Source of the DNA: Brevibacillus choshinensis
GTDB taxonomy: Bacteria; Bacillota; Bacilli; Brevibacillales; Brevibacillaceae
Direction of reading: 5' to 3'
Assembly (NCBI RefSeq): GCF_001420695.1
Contig: NZ_LJJB01000007.1
Coordinates: 1,003,890-1,067,889, forward strand
DNA: 64,000 nt
Below the pieces are notes generated by a model. That model worked only from the letters and a program-made list of their open reading frames with translations, was not told the origin of the DNA and searched no databases. Made by a program: the position numbers and the translations under genes. Below are positions 17,016-25,282 of this stretch, piece after piece (the stretch's first letter is position 1; each line of letters begins with the position of its first letter).

Positions 17016-17153
17016 GTGAAATACTTGAGCGATCAAATGTTGATAGAAGTATATCATCGAGCTGTCGACCTTCAACTAGATTCTGCTTTTATTGAGTTGC
17101 TCCGTTCCGAATTAGACCATCGAGGTATTCGCATCGCACAGGTAAGCGCGTAA
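17016..17153 (+). CDS. sda: Sporulation histidine-kinase inhibitor Sda
   Basis: 45-residue helical-hairpin protein (MKYLSDQMLIEVYHRAVDLQ ... FIELLRSELDHRGI) with the length, LSD-x-LLIE-x-Y start and FIELL centre of Bacillus Sda. Sda binds the dimerisation domain of sporulation kinases and stops the Spo0A phosphorelay when replication is disturbed. The GTG at 17016 follows GGAGGTGA by seven bases. DnaA boxes and an SOS-type box lie upstream and a terminator lies downstream, so it is a stand-alone checkpoint gene. Confidence 0.9.
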   Translation: MKYLSDQMLIEVYHRAVDLQLDSAFIELLRSELDHRGIRIAQVSA

Positions 17154-17199
17154 GAGCAGATGCAAGTTTGGCCACTTGGAGCATATTGTCATAAGAATG

Positions 17200-17235
17200 A
17201 AAAGCCATCCCCCCGACGACGGAGGATGGCTTTTT
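17200..17235 (+). terminator. Intrinsic terminator between sda and the convergent gene
   Basis: AAAAGCCATCC and GGATGGCTTTT form the stem; A and T runs flank both arms, so it can act in both directions. Confidence 0.85.
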
Positions 17236-17251
17236 CTGTGCAAGAAAAGAC

Positions 17252-17758
17252 TTACTTGGAGCTGATAAATTCCATCATTGTAATTCCATCGATGGGAGTT
17301 TCCTTTGCGAGGAGAGTCTCTGGTAGATAGAAATAGACGGGGCCCTTTTCGCGAATCGGCTTGCCATCTTTTGCAAATTGCAGGATCGCCCGTCTCGCCT
17401 CAGCAAGTGGCAGCTCGACAGGATCTTGGTCTTCACGGTGTAAACGGACATGAGTGACTTCTGGCAATGGCTCAGCGATCGTGATGAATGGGTCCAGACG
17501 AATGCCGTAATCCCCTTCCAGCACCTTGCGCTCCTGTGCCAGAGTCTTGCGTTCTGACGGCGGCTCTGACCCTTCACGAAGCTCCTTGTCCCATTGTGTG
17601 CCCGTACCTTGCAAGTACTTGGATTGTTTTTGCTCGACTGACTCATTCTCCTCGACGTACTCGCGGAGATCGAATTTGCGGTCGTCAAAAACCCAGACGG
17701 TTGGATCTAATGTGATGGGGAAGGATATGGCCCCTTTAAACACGATAACATCCGACAT
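17252..17758 (-). CDS. Conserved-type hypothetical protein (168 aa)
   Basis: No family is recognised with confidence. The protein is soluble and acidic. It starts MSDVIVFKGAISFPITLDPT, has a charged and probably flexible stretch around residues 35-75, and ends with a compact segment containing PVELPLAEARRAILQFAKDG. The ATG at 17758 follows GGAGGT on the minus strand. It is monocistronic and faces sda. Confidence 0.7.
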   Translation of the reverse strand: MSDVIVFKGAISFPITLDPTVWVFDDRKFDLREYVEENESVEQKQSKYLQGTGTQWDKELREGSEPPSERKTLAQERKVLEGDYGIRLDPFITIAEPLPEVTHVRLHREDQDPVELPLAEARRAILQFAKDGKPIREKGPVYFYLPETLLAKETPIDGITMMEFISSK

Positions 17759-17869
17759 GAAGCATACCTCCGTGATCTATCAATCTCAACTCTCATTCTA
17801 CTGCAAGTTCACGGAGAACGGCAAACCAATGCAATATAACGAAAATTTCAGAAAATGATCTAAAAATAA

Positions 17870-17897
17870 TTGACACATTATTCGGAGTTTATATAAT
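17870..17897 (+). promoter_or_regulatory. Consensus sigma-A promoter reading into the AbgT remnant
   Basis: TTGACA (17870-17875) and TATAAT (17892-17897) are both perfect consensus hexamers, separated by 16 bases. The promoter seems to have outlived the gene it once served. Confidence 0.75.
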
Positions 17898-17931
17898 TAT
17901 ATTAAAATAATCGATCGCTTATATAAAGAGA

Positions 17932-18215
17932 GTGTACAATACTACCAATTTGTTCATTCGTTATTTCTTGGTTAAGGGAGTGGGTCTTCTGACGACCGTC
18001 CTGCGAAAAATGATGTCTCGAGTGCCCGTAGCAATCGTCAGCTATGCCGTTGTTTTCGTCGGAGTTCTCGGAAACCTCGCCTCAGATGCTGCCATGGTGA
18101 TTATTCCTCCTCTGGGCCACCGCACGCGATTGTGTTCTTGGTGATCTGAATCATACAGATGGCGCTCTGGTACTTCCTTGATCTGCCGGTAGGCCCAGGT
18201 GTATATCCTCGCTAA
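17932..18215 (+). pseudogene. Remnant of an AbgT-family transporter gene
   Basis: The 70-codon frame contains SYAVVFVGVLGNLASDAA followed by MVIIPPLG, the conserved membrane segment of AbgT (p-aminobenzoyl-glutamate) transporters, which are about 500 residues long. In another frame, from 18159, comes MALWYFLDLPVGPGVYPR, which resembles the extreme C-terminus of the same family (WYFLGLPLGPG). Thus the start, some 300 central residues and the reading frame are lost, while a consensus promoter and terminator remain. Family recall, not a search, supports this. Confidence 0.7.
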
Positions 18216-18218
18216 CCT

Positions 18219-18254
18219 AAAAAAGAGTCGCCCGATGGTGCGGCTCTTTTTTTT
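18219..18254 (+). terminator. Intrinsic terminator after the AbgT remnant
   Basis: AAAAGAGTCGC pairs with GCGGCTCTTTT (one G-T pair) and is followed by a run of T. Confidence 0.8.
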
Positions 18255-18340
18255 CTGTTCCCCACACTCATTCTTGGACAACTGCCAAAAAAGCGTATAT
18301 TCTGAAAAAGAAGAACTTGACGAAAAGCGGGGTGGGTCAT

Positions 18341-19513
18341 ATGTACGATTTTGACAAACGGATTGATCGCACAGGAACCAATAGCGTGAAGTGGGAGACG
18401 ACGAATCCTGATTTTAATGGAGACGGAATGCTGCCCTTGTGGGTGGCTGACATGGATTTCGCGTGTCCGCCAGCCGTGACGGAAGCACTCATCAAACGAG
18501 CGACGCATCCGATTTACGGCTATCCGATGAAGCAATCGGACTATTATCAAGCCCTGCAGGAATGGATCGCCAGGCGTTACGGTGTAAACGTCGAGGAGAG
18601 TTGGATGACCAGCGTAGCCGGGGTGGTCCCTGGCATTCACGTAGCGATTGATGCATTCACTGCACCTGCGGACAAGGTACTGATCCAGACTCCTGTGTAT
18701 CATCCTTTTGCGATTGCAATCGAAAACCGAGGACGTCAGGTCGTACGGAGCAGCTTGATCGAAAACGAGGGACAGTACGAGATGGATTGGGACGACCTCG
18801 CACAAAAGCTCGCTGACGATCATGTCAAATTGATGATCTTGTGTAGTCCGCACAATCCAATCGGACGCGTCTGGACCAGACAGGAGCTGGAACGTCTGGG
18901 GAACTTGTGCGTGGAGCATGGAGTCATTGTCATTTCAGATGAAATTCACGCGGATCTCGTCTACGAAAAAGGCAGTCACATACCGCTTTATGCCTTGTCG
19001 CCTGAAGTCGCCAATCATAGCGTGACCTTCCATGCTGCTAGCAAGACGTTTAACTTAGCGGGTCTGTTTACTTCTTACATGCTCACTACGAATCAGCAGC
19101 TCTTGCGTGACTTCAACGGGATGGCATCCAAAATGGGGAATGAACATATTAACTTGTTTGGTATGGAGGCGGCAGTTGCTGCTTATCGACACGGGGAGGC
19201 ATGGCTGGATGAACTGCTTGTCTACTTGCACAAAAACGCAGTGTATCTCCATGAGTATGTGACCAATCGATTACCTGAAGTATCGATGAACGTTCCCCAA
19301 GCGACGTACTTGGGGTGGATGGATTTCCGCAAGCTCGGGTTGAATCAAACCGAACTGAATCACTTGATCCGTAGGGAAGCCAAGCTTGGTCTGAACGATG
19401 GAATGGGGTTTGGCGCAGAAGGAGAGGGCTTCCAGCGAATCAACTTTGCTTGTCCGAGAGCGCTTTTGGTAGAGGCGATGGAGCGTCTGGAGCAGGCTAT
19501 ACACCGAAAATAG
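18341..19513 (+). CDS. patB: Cystathionine beta-lyase / C-S lyase, MalY-PatB type
   Basis: Fold type I PLP aminotransferase-like lyase that cleaves C-S bonds of cystathionine or cysteine conjugates. 390 residues. Conserved elements: N-terminal FDKRIDRTGTNSVKW, LPLWVADMDFACP, SPHNPIGRVW, ISDEIHADLVY, and the PLP lysine in HAASKTFNLAGL. The ATG at 18341 matches the family N-terminus; a TTG at 18317 would add eight residues. Its neighbours do not fix the substrate. Confidence 0.88.
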   Translation: MYDFDKRIDRTGTNSVKWETTNPDFNGDGMLPLWVADMDFACPPAVTEALIKRATHPIYGYPMKQSDYYQALQEWIARRYGVNVEESWMTSVAGVVPGIHVAIDAFTAPADKVLIQTPVYHPFAIAIENRGRQVVRSSLIENEGQYEMDWDDLAQKLADDHVKLMILCSPHNPIGRVWTRQELERLGNLCVEHGVIVISDEIHADLVYEKGSHIPLYALSPEVANHSVTFHAASKTFNLAGLFTSYMLTTNQQLLRDFNGMASKMGNEHINLFGMEAAVAAYRHGEAWLDELLVYLHKNAVYLHEYVTNRLPEVSMNVPQATYLGWMDFRKLGLNQTELNHLIRREAKLGLNDGMGFGAEGEGFQRINFACPRALLVEAMERLEQAIHRK

Positions 19514-19622
19514 AAGGATCGGCTACGTGTTGTCGAGTTGCTTACACCAAGGGGAAATTCGTGCTTGAGTCGAGTGAGCACATTCCATAGACGTCTGCAA
19601 TCCTCTGACATTTTTCCGAAGT

Positions 19623-19651
19623 TTGACAGAGAGATTTTTCCACTCTACAAT
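19623..19651 (+). promoter_or_regulatory. Sigma-A promoter of glsA
   Basis: TTGACA (19623-19628), a 17-base spacer and TACAAT (19646-19651) lie 46 bases upstream of the glutaminase start. Confidence 0.75.
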
Positions 19652-19697
19652 TTGATCCATAGTGATCAAGTTGAAACTTCCAAAAAGGGGATTGCAG

Positions 19698-20630
19698 ATG
19701 AACATCGAGCAAGCGACCAAACAATTGGAGCGACTGCGAAAGGAAGCCTCAACCTGTACAGGTACGGGGAAGGTGGCATCTTACATACCCGAATTGGCTA
19801 AAGAGGACCCTTGTCAGCTGGGTGTGAGCATCTGCATGCCGGACGGAACTATCCTGTCCGCAGGGGAAGTAAATAAGCCCTTTACTCTGCAGAGCATCTC
19901 CAAGATTTTTTCGTTGATTGTGGCCCTTTGCCAGAATGGCCACCAATACGTATTTGAACGAGTAGGCAAGGAGCCGACAGGAGATCCTTTCAACTCTATT
20001 ATCAAGCTGGAGACGATCAAGCCACACAAGCCGTTAAATCCAATGATCAATGCTGGGGCAATCGCCGTAGCAGGGATGATTCAGGGGAAAAACGTGCAGG
20101 AACGGCTAGAATGCCTCTTGGATATGCTGCGCAAGATGACGGGGAATCCGAACATCCATGTGAACGAAGCGGTGTATTGCTCGGAAAAGAAAACAGCAGA
20201 CCGCAATCGGGCACTTGCTTGGTTTTTGAAAGACAGCGGTGTTTTAACAGGAGACGTAGAGGAAACACTGGATTTGTATTTCCAGCACTGCTCCATCGAG
20301 GTGACAGCCACGGAAGTAGCGAGACTGGGCATGGTACTCGCAGCGGACGGGGTGGATGTATGCACGGGGGAAAGAGTGTTTCCAGCAGAAATCGCTCGTA
20401 TTTGCAAGACGTTCATGGTAACCTGTGGAATGTACAACGCCTCAGGGGAATTTGCCATCGATGTCGGCATTCCCGCAAAAAGTGGAGTGGCAGGCGGGAT
20501 TATGGCTACAGTTCCGCAACGAATGGGCATAGGAGTCTTCGGGCCTGCTCTGGACGAAAAAGGAAACTCGGTTGCCGGAGTCAAGCTGCTGGAGCTGCTT
20601 TCAAAAGAATGGAATCTTGGTATCTTTTAG
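19698..20630 (+). CDS. glsA: Glutaminase A
   Basis: Beta-lactamase-fold amidohydrolase that releases ammonia from L-glutamine to give glutamate. 310 residues, the normal size. The catalytic serine lies in FTLQSISKIFSL, and NPMINAGAIAV and the late KSGVAGGIMA are family signatures. The ATG at 19698 follows AAAGGGGA by about seven bases. It has its own consensus promoter and is followed by ylaN with about 90 bases between. Confidence 0.93.
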   Translation: MNIEQATKQLERLRKEASTCTGTGKVASYIPELAKEDPCQLGVSICMPDGTILSAGEVNKPFTLQSISKIFSLIVALCQNGHQYVFERVGKEPTGDPFNSIIKLETIKPHKPLNPMINAGAIAVAGMIQGKNVQERLECLLDMLRKMTGNPNIHVNEAVYCSEKKTADRNRALAWFLKDSGVLTGDVEETLDLYFQHCSIEVTATEVARLGMVLAADGVDVCTGERVFPAEIARICKTFMVTCGMYNASGEFAIDVGIPAKSGVAGGIMATVPQRMGIGVFGPALDEKGNSVAGVKLLELLSKEWNLGIF

Positions 20631-20723
20631 CTTCTTACAGTTGTTGTTCCTTCTCCCCTTTTCAAATGGCGCAGAATCGCGTACTATGTATGATAAGGAT
20701 GGAGGCAAACGGAGGGATAGGTT

Positions 20724-21005
20724 TTGACAGAAATTAAGGTTCCCGATCTGGAACAAAAAGCGCTAGCGTTGCTTCAAGCAGATGCGGACAAAATTTACAA
20801 GCTGATCGACGTACAGATGGAAAACCTGACCATGCCGCAGTGCCCACTGTATGAAGAAGTATTGGATACACAAATGTTCGGGCTCTCCCGTGAAGTAGAA
20901 TATGCGGTTCGCCTGGGACTTATTGAAGAAGAGATTGGTCGGGAAATTATGGGTTCTTTGGAACGTAAGCTGGCCCATCTCCATGAACTGTATAACCAAA
21001 GGTAA
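20724..21005 (+). CDS. ylaN: YlaN family protein (UPF0358)
   Basis: 93-residue helical protein. The segment [20 protein letters not shown], followed by [13 protein letters not shown], is nearly invariant in Bacillus YlaN. Recent work on B. subtilis links YlaN to iron homeostasis through Fur (family knowledge). TTG start at 20724 with GGAGGGA upstream. A terminator stem overlaps the stop codon. Confidence 0.9.
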   Translation: MTEIKVPDLEQKALALLQADADKIYKLIDVQMENLTMPQCPLYEEVLDTQMFGLSREVEYAVRLGLIEEEIGREIMGSLERKLAHLHELYNQR

Positions 21006-21037
21006 AAGCGAGGAGAACAGCGATATTCCTCGCTTTT
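21004..21037 (+). terminator. Intrinsic terminator after ylaN
   Basis: AAAAGCGAGGA and TCCTCGCTTTT form the stem; it begins inside the ylaN stop codon. Confidence 0.85.
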
Positions 21038-21140
21038 CATTTTGTCTGTAAATGGATGAAGTCAAGCTAAAAAAAGGGTTGCATATTATTTGAGTGTACA
21101 TTACATTAATAGATATATTTTTCGATATTATTAAAATGCG

Positions 21141-21358
21141 TGGATAGAGACTAGTAAGCGGATCAACAACTTGTCAGGGAGAAGCTGCCATAGACTGAAA
21201 GCAGTTTTGAAGTGTGTACCGTGGAATTCACTCTGGAGCATTTGGGTCATTCCGTTACAAATGGCAGAGCGAGACAATCAGCTCGGAGTAGCTGATGTCT
21301 AAGTAGGGTGGTACCGCGAGAATGAATGAACTCGTCCCTTTTTGGGGCGGGTTTTTTT
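21141..21358 (+). promoter_or_regulatory. T-box riboswitch leader
   Basis: The T-box core AGGGTGGTACCGCG is at 21305-21318, followed by a terminator stem ACTCGTCCC/GGGGCGGGT (21330-21352) and T run. Stem I lies at about 21141-21240. The likely specifier codon is TTC at 21227-21229 in the context GGAA-TTC-ACTCTGGAGC, pointing to uncharged tRNA-Phe as the signal; this reading is by eye. Low charged tRNA would prevent termination and allow expression of the transporter gene that starts 43 bases downstream. Confidence 0.88.
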
Positions 21359-21400
21359 GTTTTTTTCAACTAGAGACACAGATGGAGGAGTGAAGGGAGT

Positions 21401-22735
21401 ATGAAACAAACAGAGCAGTGGACGAGCAGGCTGGGCTTTATTCTGGCAGCGGCTGGTTCTGCTATTGGCCTGGGGGCGATTTGGAAGTTTCCCTATATCG
21501 TTGGAACGAGCGGTGGCGGCGCATTTTTTCTCTTGTTCCTGATTTTTACGATCGTAATCGGGCTTCCGCTATTGCTCGGGGAATTTACGATCGGGCGAAG
21601 CACACAAAAAGAGGCAGTTAGTGCATACAAAGCGATTGCTCCTGGTACTGTCTGGCATTGGATTGGACGTCTCGGTGTTGTTACGTGTTTTCTCTTGCTG
21701 TCGTTTTACAGTGTGGTAGGAGGCTGGATTCTCACCTACTTGGTGCGCGGTATCACAGGCCAGATTACCGGGCCTTCTTACGATCAGCTTTTTGGATCGG
21801 TTATCAGTAATCCTTTCGGCGCGGTTTTCGCTCAACTAGTATTCATGTTGATTACGGCTTGGGTAGTGGCGCGTGGGGTGCAGAGCGGGATTGAGTCTGC
21901 GAATAAGTATATGATGCCTGCCTTATTCATTCTTTTCCTCATTCTGATGGTTCGTTCTCTCACCTTGGACGGCGCGATGGAGGGTATCTCTTTCTTCTTG
22001 AGTCCAGACTTCTCCAAGTTGAGTGGGGAATCCATTTTATACGCGATGGGTCAATCCTTTTTCTCGCTTAGTGTCGGGGTATCCGTCATGGTGACCTACA
22101 GCTCCTATTTAGCGAAAAAGGAAAGCCTTGTACGTTCTGCGGGATCGATCGTAGGACTGAATCTGTTCGTTTCCCTGTTCGCGGGCTTGGCGATCTTCCC
22201 AGCTGTCTTTTCACTTGGAGTTGAGCCGACTGCAGGCCCTGGCTTACTCTTTATTGTCTTGCCTTCTGTTTTTGAGAAGATTGCGTTTGGCGGTCTGTTC
22301 TTATGGATTTTCCTAGCATTGTTCCTGTTTGCTACGTTGACCTCAGCGTTCTCTATGCTGGAAATCATCGTGGCTTCACTGGCAAAAGGAGACGAGAAAA
22401 AGCGCAAGCGCCTCTCCTGGCTGATCGGATTGCTTATCTTTATTTTTGGGATCCCGTCCGCATTGTCATTTGGCATCTTGAGTGAGTACACCATCTTTGG
22501 TAAATCGATTTTTGATGCCGTCGACTTTTTGGTTAGTAACATCTTGATGCCTCTCGGGGCTCTGCTCATTGCCGTGTTCGTGCCTTTAAAAATGAAACGG
22601 GAAACACTGATCCACGAATTGCAGGTGAAGTCTTCAGCCGGACGTAAGATGTTTGTCTTGTGGTTGTTTCTCCTCAAATACATGGCACCACTCGCGATCT
22701 TGTTTGTGTTTTTGAATATGCTCGGATTTGTATAG
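21401..22735 (+). CDS. Sodium:neurotransmitter symporter (NSS/SNF) family amino acid transporter
   Basis: 444 residues with about eleven or twelve spans. The N-terminus [23 protein letters not shown] is the signature of the NSS family, whose bacterial members (LeuT, TnaT, MhsT) couple amino acid uptake to sodium. The ATG at 21401 follows GGAGTGAAGGGAG. Control by a T-box indicates an amino acid substrate; the TTC specifier suggests phenylalanine or another aromatic amino acid. A terminator follows, so the gene stands alone. Confidence 0.9.
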   Translation: MKQTEQWTSRLGFILAAAGSAIGLGAIWKFPYIVGTSGGGAFFLLFLIFTIVIGLPLLLGEFTIGRSTQKEAVSAYKAIAPGTVWHWIGRLGVVTCFLLLSFYSVVGGWILTYLVRGITGQITGPSYDQLFGSVISNPFGAVFAQLVFMLITAWVVARGVQSGIESANKYMMPALFILFLILMVRSLTLDGAMEGISFFLSPDFSKLSGESILYAMGQSFFSLSVGVSVMVTYSSYLAKKESLVRSAGSIVGLNLFVSLFAGLAIFPAVFSLGVEPTAGPGLLFIVLPSVFEKIAFGGLFLWIFLALFLFATLTSAFSMLEIIVASLAKGDEKKRKRLSWLIGLLIFIFGIPSALSFGILSEYTIFGKSIFDAVDFLVSNILMPLGALLIAVFVPLKMKRETLIHELQVKSSAGRKMFVLWLFLLKYMAPLAILFVFLNMLGFV

Positions 22736-22755
22736 AAAGCTGTATGATCACGATC

Positions 22756-22799
22756 AAAAAAGGACTGCGAGGCAAAAAGCCTTGAGCAGTCCTTTTTTT
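22756..22799 (+). terminator. Intrinsic terminator between the NSS gene and the convergent antiporter gene
   Basis: AAAAAAGGACTGC pairs with GCAGTCCTTTTTTT; A and T runs on both sides make it usable in both directions. Confidence 0.88.
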
Positions 22800-22814
22800 G
22801 TTGCTAGCGTGGGA

Positions 22815-23858
22815 TTACGCAAAGAAAAACGCTGTGCCCAGGATGATGTATACCGTCAGTAACAGCACGCCCTCAAACCAGTTCGTGGCGCCGTCTTTCG
22901 TAATGGAAATGGTGATGAAAGTTGCCACTCCGATTGCCGCCAGTTCATACGGAGTAAACACGATGTCCATCGGTTTGCCTAACAGGAGACTGACGAGTAC
23001 GAGGGTAGGGGCGACAAACAGAGCGATTTGCAGGCTGGAGCCGATTGCGATCTCGACGGCAGCTCCGATTCTACCTTTCATAGCCAGGAGGAGTGCGGCA
23101 CTGTGTTCTGCAGCGTTTCCGATAATGGCAATGACAAATGCACCAACGAACAGCTCAGACCAGCCCATAGATTGAGAGACATGCTGGACGCCGTGAACGA
23201 GCCATTCGGAGACGATGGCGACAAAGACCGTAGAGGTGGCGAGCATCAGAATGGAAATGCCTTTGGACCATACGGCTTCACTCTCATGCTCTTCGATGTC
23301 TGACAAAAAGTCACTGTGCGTGATCATCGAGAAAATCAGCCAGAGTAGATAGGCGATGATCAGGAGGACAGCGATTACGATGCTCAACGTCTCGATCTTG
23401 ACTGGAGGCAATTCTCGCATGAAAACAGCGGGGATAAACAGGGCGACGATGGCAAGTGTCATGAGCGAAGCATTGTGACCGGCCAATTGTCTGTTGAACT
23501 TTTGCTCCTTGAATTTCAGTCCTCCCATAAGAACGCTGAGTCCCAGTACCAGCAGCATATTGCCGATGATCGCCCCGGTAATGGACGCTTTCACCATCTC
23601 AAACAGCCCTTCTTTTACAAGGAAAAAGGCAATGATGAGCTCAGCGGCGTTGCCGAAGGTAGCGTTGAGAAATCCACCGATTCGATCCCCCGCATAATGG
23701 GCTACATTCTCTGTCGACTTTCCCAGCCAGGCAGCCAAAAAAACAACACTGATGGCTGCAGTAATAAACTGAAACATTTCATTTTCCGTAAAGTAGTGGG
23801 CAAAGGCAGCCAGAAGAAAGGATAATCCAACCACTGTGAAAAATAGACGCAATTTCAT
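22815..23858 (-). CDS. Calcium/proton antiporter, CaCA (Cax/ChaA) family
   Basis: 347 residues and about eleven spans in two related halves. The alpha repeats are [19 protein letters not shown] and [17 protein letters not shown], with the acidic residues that bind Ca2+. It exports calcium in exchange for protons. The ATG at 23858 has a GAGGTGACC site on the minus strand. It is monocistronic and convergent with the NSS gene. Confidence 0.9.
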   Translation of the reverse strand: MKLRLFFTVVGLSFLLAAFAHYFTENEMFQFITAAISVVFLAAWLGKSTENVAHYAGDRIGGFLNATFGNAAELIIAFFLVKEGLFEMVKASITGAIIGNMLLVLGLSVLMGGLKFKEQKFNRQLAGHNASLMTLAIVALFIPAVFMRELPPVKIETLSIVIAVLLIIAYLLWLIFSMITHSDFLSDIEEHESEAVWSKGISILMLATSTVFVAIVSEWLVHGVQHVSQSMGWSELFVGAFVIAIIGNAAEHSAALLLAMKGRIGAAVEIAIGSSLQIALFVAPTLVLVSLLLGKPMDIVFTPYELAAIGVATFITISITKDGATNWFEGVLLLTVYIILGTAFFFA

Positions 23859-24025
23859 ACGGTCACCTCGGTTTATGTACTTTCAATCTGCAGGGAACAA
23901 AAACCCTACACAATTATTACCCTATTCACCCTATATTGCCATATCCCAAGTCCATGAGCCAATAGGTATAGAGTTCCTCATGTGGAAGAAACTAAACGGT
24001 GAACAATGAATGGGAGGTGGCAAAC

Positions 24026-24283
24026 ATGACAATGCCTTATTTGTGTCCGACATGTAAATCGAATCGCATGCGATTTACAGTGATTGAACAGACACCGCGC
24101 TATATGCGACTCGATCCGCAGTCAGGAGAAGTGGTTGCTGAGTTAACCGCTGACCAATTAGACCTGTTTCACAAGCCGTACAAGGGTGATGCTTACATGA
24201 TCCAGTGTGGCGTTTGTGGAACGACTGAACCGGAAGAGAGATTCGTCAAAATGGCTCAGCACATGCAAAGTCAACGTTCCTAG
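24026..24283 (+). CDS. Zinc-ribbon hypothetical protein (85 aa)
   Basis: Two CxxC pairs, YLCPTCKSN near the start and IQCGVCGTT near residue 60, should bind one zinc ion. The middle part (PRYMRLDPQSGEVVAELTAD) carries no known motif. The ATG at 24026 follows GGGAGGTGG. The family is not recognised. It converges on sleB, separated by an inverted repeat. Confidence 0.7.
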   Translation: MTMPYLCPTCKSNRMRFTVIEQTPRYMRLDPQSGEVVAELTADQLDLFHKPYKGDAYMIQCGVCGTTEPEERFVKMAQHMQSQRS

Positions 24284-24302
24284 GAGCATACGAGATGAGA
24301 AA

Positions 24303-24332
24303 CAGGCACGGAGTCCGAGACTCGCGTGCCTG
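24303..24332. terminator. Inverted repeat between the zinc-ribbon gene and sleB
   Basis: CAGGCACG pairs with CGTGCCTG around a 14-base loop. The flanking T content is modest, so termination is likely but not strong on either strand. Confidence 0.55.
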
Positions 24333-24356
24333 CTCTTGTTGAGCCTAGTTTTCAAA

Positions 24357-25136
24357 TTAGCGGCAGAAAATATGACGTCCAATCTTTTTGATTTGTGGAC
24401 GGCTCCAGATCCAGCCGGAAGTCGCTGTGTCCGGGTTGAAGTAGTAAATCGCACCGCCAGTCGGGTCCCAGCCTTTGAGCGCATCGTTTACTGCGCGTTT
24501 GGAGGTCTCGTTTGGAGTGAGCCAGATTTGTCCATCTGCGACTGCTGTAAAAGCACGAGGCTCAAAGATGACGCCTGCAGGTGTGTTCGGGAAGGAGGGA
24601 TTCTTTGTCCGGTTCAGGATGACTGCAGCCACCGCTACTTGACCGATGTAAGGCTCCCCCCGTGATTCCCCGTATACCGCATTGGCCATCAGGCGCAGGT
24701 CATTTTCAGAGATCCCAGCGGCGTGAAACGTCTCTTTTTTGGGTGCTGCGTTTGGCGTGCTTGGCGTAGTTGGTCCGCCTTGAGACGTTTGTGGAACGCC
24801 TAGATCTGCCGCAGTTGGTTTGTAGTTTTTCGTCGCGTTGTAGAGCTTCACTTTTGATTTGGCTCCGAGAACGCCGTCTACAGGCAAGCCAAATTCGTAC
24901 TGGAAGTTGCGCAGTGCCCAATAGGAGCGCCATCCGAAGACGCCGTCCACCTTTCCTGTGTAGAAGCCTAAAAATTTCAGGCGATATTGCATCTCTCGGA
25001 CGTCTTTTCCTTCTGCACCAACTTTGACGATCTGCTGGCTGAATGCATCCGAACGCATCGGGTAAACCACTACCGCTGTCGTGATGAGAATTGCGAGTAC
25101 CGTTACGGCCATCAGCCATTTGTAAGGCTGTTTCAT
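24357..25136 (-). CDS. sleB: Spore cortex-lytic enzyme SleB
   Basis: Lytic transglycosylase that degrades spore cortex peptidoglycan in germination. 259 residues: signal or anchor segment (residues 8-28), peptidoglycan-binding repeat (GKDVREMQYRLKFLGFYTG), a Pro/Thr linker, and the SleB hydrolase domain with LMANAVYGESRGEPYIGQVA containing the catalytic Glu and the end region GAIYYFNPDTATSGWIWSRP. ATG at 25136 with AAGGAGG upstream. Its usual partner gene ypeB is not downstream: the next gene is convergent. Confidence 0.92.
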   Translation of the reverse strand: MKQPYKWLMAVTVLAILITTAVVVYPMRSDAFSQQIVKVGAEGKDVREMQYRLKFLGFYTGKVDGVFGWRSYWALRNFQYEFGLPVDGVLGAKSKVKLYNATKNYKPTAADLGVPQTSQGGPTTPSTPNAAPKKETFHAAGISENDLRLMANAVYGESRGEPYIGQVAVAAVILNRTKNPSFPNTPAGVIFEPRAFTAVADGQIWLTPNETSKRAVNDALKGWDPTGGAIYYFNPDTATSGWIWSRPQIKKIGRHIFCR

Positions 25137-25282
25137 GGCAAATCCTCCTTCGCAAGGGTGCTAAACACCAGATGATAGAGATTAGGTTCTCCAACTATCG
25201 AAAATGAGTCTTAGTAAAATATTGGAGGATGAGCAAACTAGCGAATACGTGAAGGAAACGCATAGAAAGGAAGTGAAGATTC

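Noticed and set aside
18212-18919. 235-residue minus-strand frame over patB
   Set aside because: It is fully antisense to a clear aminotransferase gene with conserved motifs and has no ribosome site.
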